From Sediminibacterium ginsengisoli (GTDB taxonomy: Bacteria > Bacteroidota > Bacteroidia > Chitinophagales > Chitinophagaceae), in the NCBI GenBank assembly GCA_943324415.2, contig CALPLN020000074.1, positions 1 through 9,075 on the forward strand: a stretch of DNA of 9,075 nt, written 5' to 3'. The position numbers were made by a program, and so were the translations under genes. How positions within the stretch are numbered: the stretch's first letter is position 1; each line of letters begins with the position of its first letter. Below the pieces are notes generated by a model. It was not told the origin of the DNA, did not search any database, and worked only from the letters and a program-made list of their open reading frames with translations. Of the stretch, positions 7,626 to 9,075 are shown piece after piece.

Positions 7626-8691
7626 GGTGGAAAGTTACTAAAAAATCATTAATGATTTTTGGAAATGCATATTTAGACAATTGCTTAGGCTTTACCCACA
7701 AAGCATTTTGAAGCATTTTAGGCACTTTTGATAACTGAATACAAATAAATCTTGCTTCAATGGTCTGATGTGTCAAAAGCTGTTTATACAAGACTGGCTT
7801 GCCAGCGCCAATATATTTCCATTGATTGAGAGGGACAGCAAACTGATGCGTTAAAACGGATGCGATATAATGATCAGAAAATTCTGGCATACGGTCTTGT
7901 TCCATCATATAAAATTGGAATAATCCATTCCAGACATCGCCTTCACCTCTTTGTTGCAACATCCAGCTATCCTTAAATTTGAAGCAAAAGAAATCAAAAT
8001 ATCTTTTCTTTTTAGAGATGCGCTTAAGCTTGACAGGCAATTGATTGACTTTGTTAACGTTAAAAGCAACGCATTTTGAAGACAAGTTGCAAGCTACACA
8101 ATCGGGATTACTCGGCTTACAAACAGTAGCGCCAAAATCCATGATTGCCTGATTGTACAAGCCTGCTTGGTCTTTTGGCAGATTTTGTTCTGCGATTAGA
8201 TTGAATGTCGTTATCCCCTCTTTAGTGTCTGTAGGCGTTGAAACCCCATAGAATCTAGAAAGTACTCTAAATACATTTCCATCTACTACTGCATAAGGCA
8301 GATTAAAAGCAAATGAAGCAATGGCTGCAGCCGTGTAAGGCCCAATGCCTTTTAAGGCAAGTAGTCCATCATAGGTATTTGGAAAAACCCCTTTAGATAA
8401 ATTAGAAATTTGTCTAGCAGTATGTAATAAATTCCTACATCGATTGTAATATCCTAGCCCTTCCCATAATTTAAAAACTTTTTCATCTTTCGCTTTTGCT
8501 AAATCTTGCACAGTAGGATAGGCTTTGATGAACTTTTCATAATAAGCCCATCCTTGATCTACCCTTGTTTGCTGTAAAATGACCTCGCTTAACCAAATTT
8601 TATAGGGATCGGATTCTCCTTTCCAAGGCATTTCGCGATGGTTCGCCGAATTGTTCCATTTTAGGAGCTGCTGGGTAAAATACGTAGACAT
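7606..8691 (-). CDS. mutY: A/G-specific adenine glycosylase MutY
   Basis: MutY removes adenine mispaired with 8-oxoguanine and so prevents G:C to T:A mutations. From the ATG at 8691 it has 361 residues, a usual length. The N-terminal HhH-GPD domain shows MPWK at 21-24, SEVILQQTRV at 35-44 with catalytic Glu36, the helix-hairpin-helix LKGIGPYTAAAI at 113-124, and VVDGNVFRV at 135-143 with catalytic Asp137. The [4Fe-4S] ligands C191, C198, C201 and C207 have the canonical 6/2/5 spacing. A C-terminal NUDIX-like 8-oxoG recognition domain follows (LQQRGEGDVWNGLFQF at 245-260). The recognition loop reads LLTHQ at 305-309, with Thr where Ser is common. An in-frame TTG at 8700 would add only three residues (M-R-L). 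The gene leads a unit with gldE and gldD and is divergent from HU. Confidence 0.96.
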   Translation of the reverse strand: MSTYFTQQLLKWNNSANHREMPWKGESDPYKIWLSEVILQQTRVDQGWAYYEKFIKAYPTVQDLAKAKDEKVFKLWEGLGYYNRCRNLLHTARQISNLSKGVFPNTYDGLLALKGIGPYTAAAIASFAFNLPYAVVDGNVFRVLSRFYGVSTPTDTKEGITTFNLIAEQNLPKDQAGLYNQAIMDFGATVCKPSNPDCVACNLSSKCVAFNVNKVNQLPVKLKRISKKKRYFDFFCFKFKDSWMLQQRGEGDVWNGLFQFYMMEQDRMPEFSDHYIASVLTHQFAVPLNQWKYIGAGKPVLYKQLLTHQTIEARFICIQLSKVPKMLQNALWVKPKQLSKYAFPKIINDFLVTFHHGSALE

Positions 8692-8703
8692 TAGACGCAA
8701 AAT

Positions 8704-8719
8704 TGCCTAAAAATAGGCA
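8704..8719. repeat. Palindrome TGCCTA-AAAA-TAGGCA upstream of mutY
   Basis: A perfect 6-bp inverted repeat with a 4-base A loop lies 12 bases upstream of the mutY ATG. It could be an operator or a small hairpin in the mutY 5' leader. Read on the minus strand, its centre gives TATTTTTA, a one-mismatch version of TAnnTTTG, but without a clear -33 partner. Confidence 0.4.
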
Positions 8720-8759
8720 GAACACCCATAGTTTATTCAGAAAATAACTTAGAATTGAT

Positions 8760-8812
8760 GCTTAAAATTATTATATATTTAATTAATGTTATATATATGA
8801 GCTTAAAATTAT
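8760..8812 (+). repeat. 12-bp direct repeat GCTTAAAATTAT, two copies
   Basis: The identical 12-mer occurs at 8760-8771 and 8801-8812. The start-to-start distance of 41 bases is close to four helical turns. Placement between divergent promoters fits a pair of protein binding sites. The low complexity of the surrounding DNA makes chance duplication possible. Confidence 0.4.
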
Positions 8813-8844
8813 GTTAACAAATGAATAAAAAAAACGCTCATATA
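8794..8844. repeat. 9-bp inverted repeat TATATGAGC / GCTCATATA
   Basis: The arms at 8794-8802 and 8836-8844 are perfect reverse complements, separated by 33 bases that include an A-rich run. The long spacer disfavours a simple terminator. It could be a split operator or a DNA looping/bending site for HU or mutY. The right arm ends just before the proposed HU -33 element. Confidence 0.4.
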
Positions 8845-8845
8845 G

Positions 8846-8876
8846 TTGTAAAAAGTGAAAAATTCATTTATTTTTA
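8846..8876 (+). promoter_or_regulatory. Weak Bacteroidota promoter candidate for HU
   Basis: TTG at 8846-8848 and TATTTTTA at 8869-8876 are 20 bases apart. The latter matches TAnnTTTG except for A in the last position. A transcript would begin about 20 bases before the HU ATG at 8904. Spacing is right, but both boxes are common words in AT-rich DNA. Confidence 0.3.
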
Positions 8877-8903
8877 GTACCAATAACCCCAAAACCAAAC
8901 TCC

Positions 8904-9075
8904 ATGAGAAAATCTGATCTCATCAATCAAATCTCTGAGAAAACGGGAATTCCTTAGGTTGATGTTTTAGTCACCTTAGAAACCATGTTCAAAGAAGTAA
9001 AAGAAAGTTTAGCAAATGGCCAAAATATCTATATTCGTGGCTTTGGTAGCTTTATTACTAAGAAAAGAGCCGCAA
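8904..9075 (+). pseudogene. HU/IHF-family DNA-binding protein, N-terminal part, interrupted by an in-frame TAG (3' end outside window)
   Basis: HU-family proteins are small dimeric nucleoid proteins that bend DNA. From ATG 8904 the frame reads MRKSDLINQISEKTGIP, then TAG at 8955-8957, then VDVLVTLETMFKEVKESLA, NGQNIYIRGFGSF and ITKKRAA to the window edge. Residues on both sides fit the Bacteroidota HU N-terminal half closely, including the dimer-core GFGSF. Homologues, as I remember them, carry Lys at codon 18 (PKVD), so one A-to-T change (AAG to TAG) explains the stop. No frameshift or other decay is visible. An internal ATG at 8985 (codon 28) could restart only a product lacking the first helix. 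It may be a very recent null allele or a sequence error. The 3' half of the gene is not in the window. Family assignment is firm; whether it is truly broken is open. Confidence 0.8.

Larger units (their letters stand above)
8692..8903. promoter_or_regulatory. AT-rich divergent intergenic region, mutY / HU
   Basis: These 212 bases have no credible coding capacity and lie between divergent mutY and HU, so they should hold both promoters. They contain a 12-bp direct repeat, a 9-bp inverted repeat around a 33-base spacer, a compact hairpin near mutY, TTAATTAA (8779-8786) and GTTAAC (8813-8818) palindromes, and a weak promoter match for HU. These are listed separately. I see no tRNA, attachment site or small ORF worth calling. 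Confidence 0.6.

Noticed and set aside
8692..8700. TTG at 8700 as the mutY start
   Set aside because: It adds only three residues; the ATG at 8691 is the normal choice and matches the family start near the first helix.
8955..8957. TAG read as pyrrolysine or a programmed recoding site
   Set aside because: HU proteins are not known to use pyrrolysine, no recoding structure is apparent after the codon, and a single A-to-T change explains it more simply.
1..9075. A novel defence, mobile or biosynthetic system
   Set aside because: All genes but one belong to well-known core families and the exception (DUF3109) is a conserved Bacteroidota family; no transposase, integrase, terminal repeats, toxin-antitoxin pair or CRISPR-like periodicity is visible.

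Overview
The window is AT-rich bacterial chromosome from Bacteroidota. The lineage call rests on gldE and gldD (a gliding/type 9 secretion associated pair largely confined to this phylum), a DUF3109 gene, a Bacteroidota-type HU N-terminus, the near absence of Shine-Dalgarno sequences, and -7 promoter elements of the form TAnnTTTG. The protein style resembles Chitinophagaceae (for example Sediminibacterium-like bacteria), but that family-level call is inference.

Layout. On the + strand, the 3' part of a ComEC/Rec2 competence membrane protein (1-1185) is followed by purH (best start 1242, end 2726) and, 9 bases later, an EamA/DMT-family 10-TM transporter (2736-3662). The transporter converges on a minus-strand block with only 12 bases between the stop codons. 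Read in its own direction (right to left), the minus strand carries mutY (8691-7606), gldE (7625-6264), gldD (6271-5681), a DUF3109 cysteine-rich protein (5645-5061) and a LutB/LldF-type iron-sulfur protein (5054-3675). mutY, gldE and gldD are chained by overlaps of 20 and 8 bases, so they look like one translationally coupled unit. A near-consensus Bacteroidota promoter at 5662-5693 suggests that DUF3109-lutB is a separate two-gene unit. An AT-rich divergent intergenic region (8692-8903), with a direct repeat and two inverted repeats, separates mutY from a + strand HU-family gene that runs off the right edge.

Functionally the genes cover DNA uptake (ComEC), the last two steps of purine biosynthesis (PurH), small-molecule export (EamA), oxidative-damage repair (MutY), envelope/gliding functions (GldE, GldD), probable lactate or other electron-donor oxidation (LutB-like), and nucleoid architecture (HU). 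These are mostly core genes. I found no mobile element, CRISPR array, toxin-antitoxin pair, tRNA or rRNA, and nothing that convincingly makes a new defence or metabolic system.

The observation most worth a second look is the HU gene. It is otherwise well conserved but carries an in-frame TAG at codon 18, where a lysine AAG is expected. Secondary points are the mutY-gldE overlap where an ssb gene is expected, the lutA/lutC-less DUF3109-lutB pair, a TACCTTTG element only 3 bases before the preferred purH start, and repeat structure in the mutY/HU divergent region.
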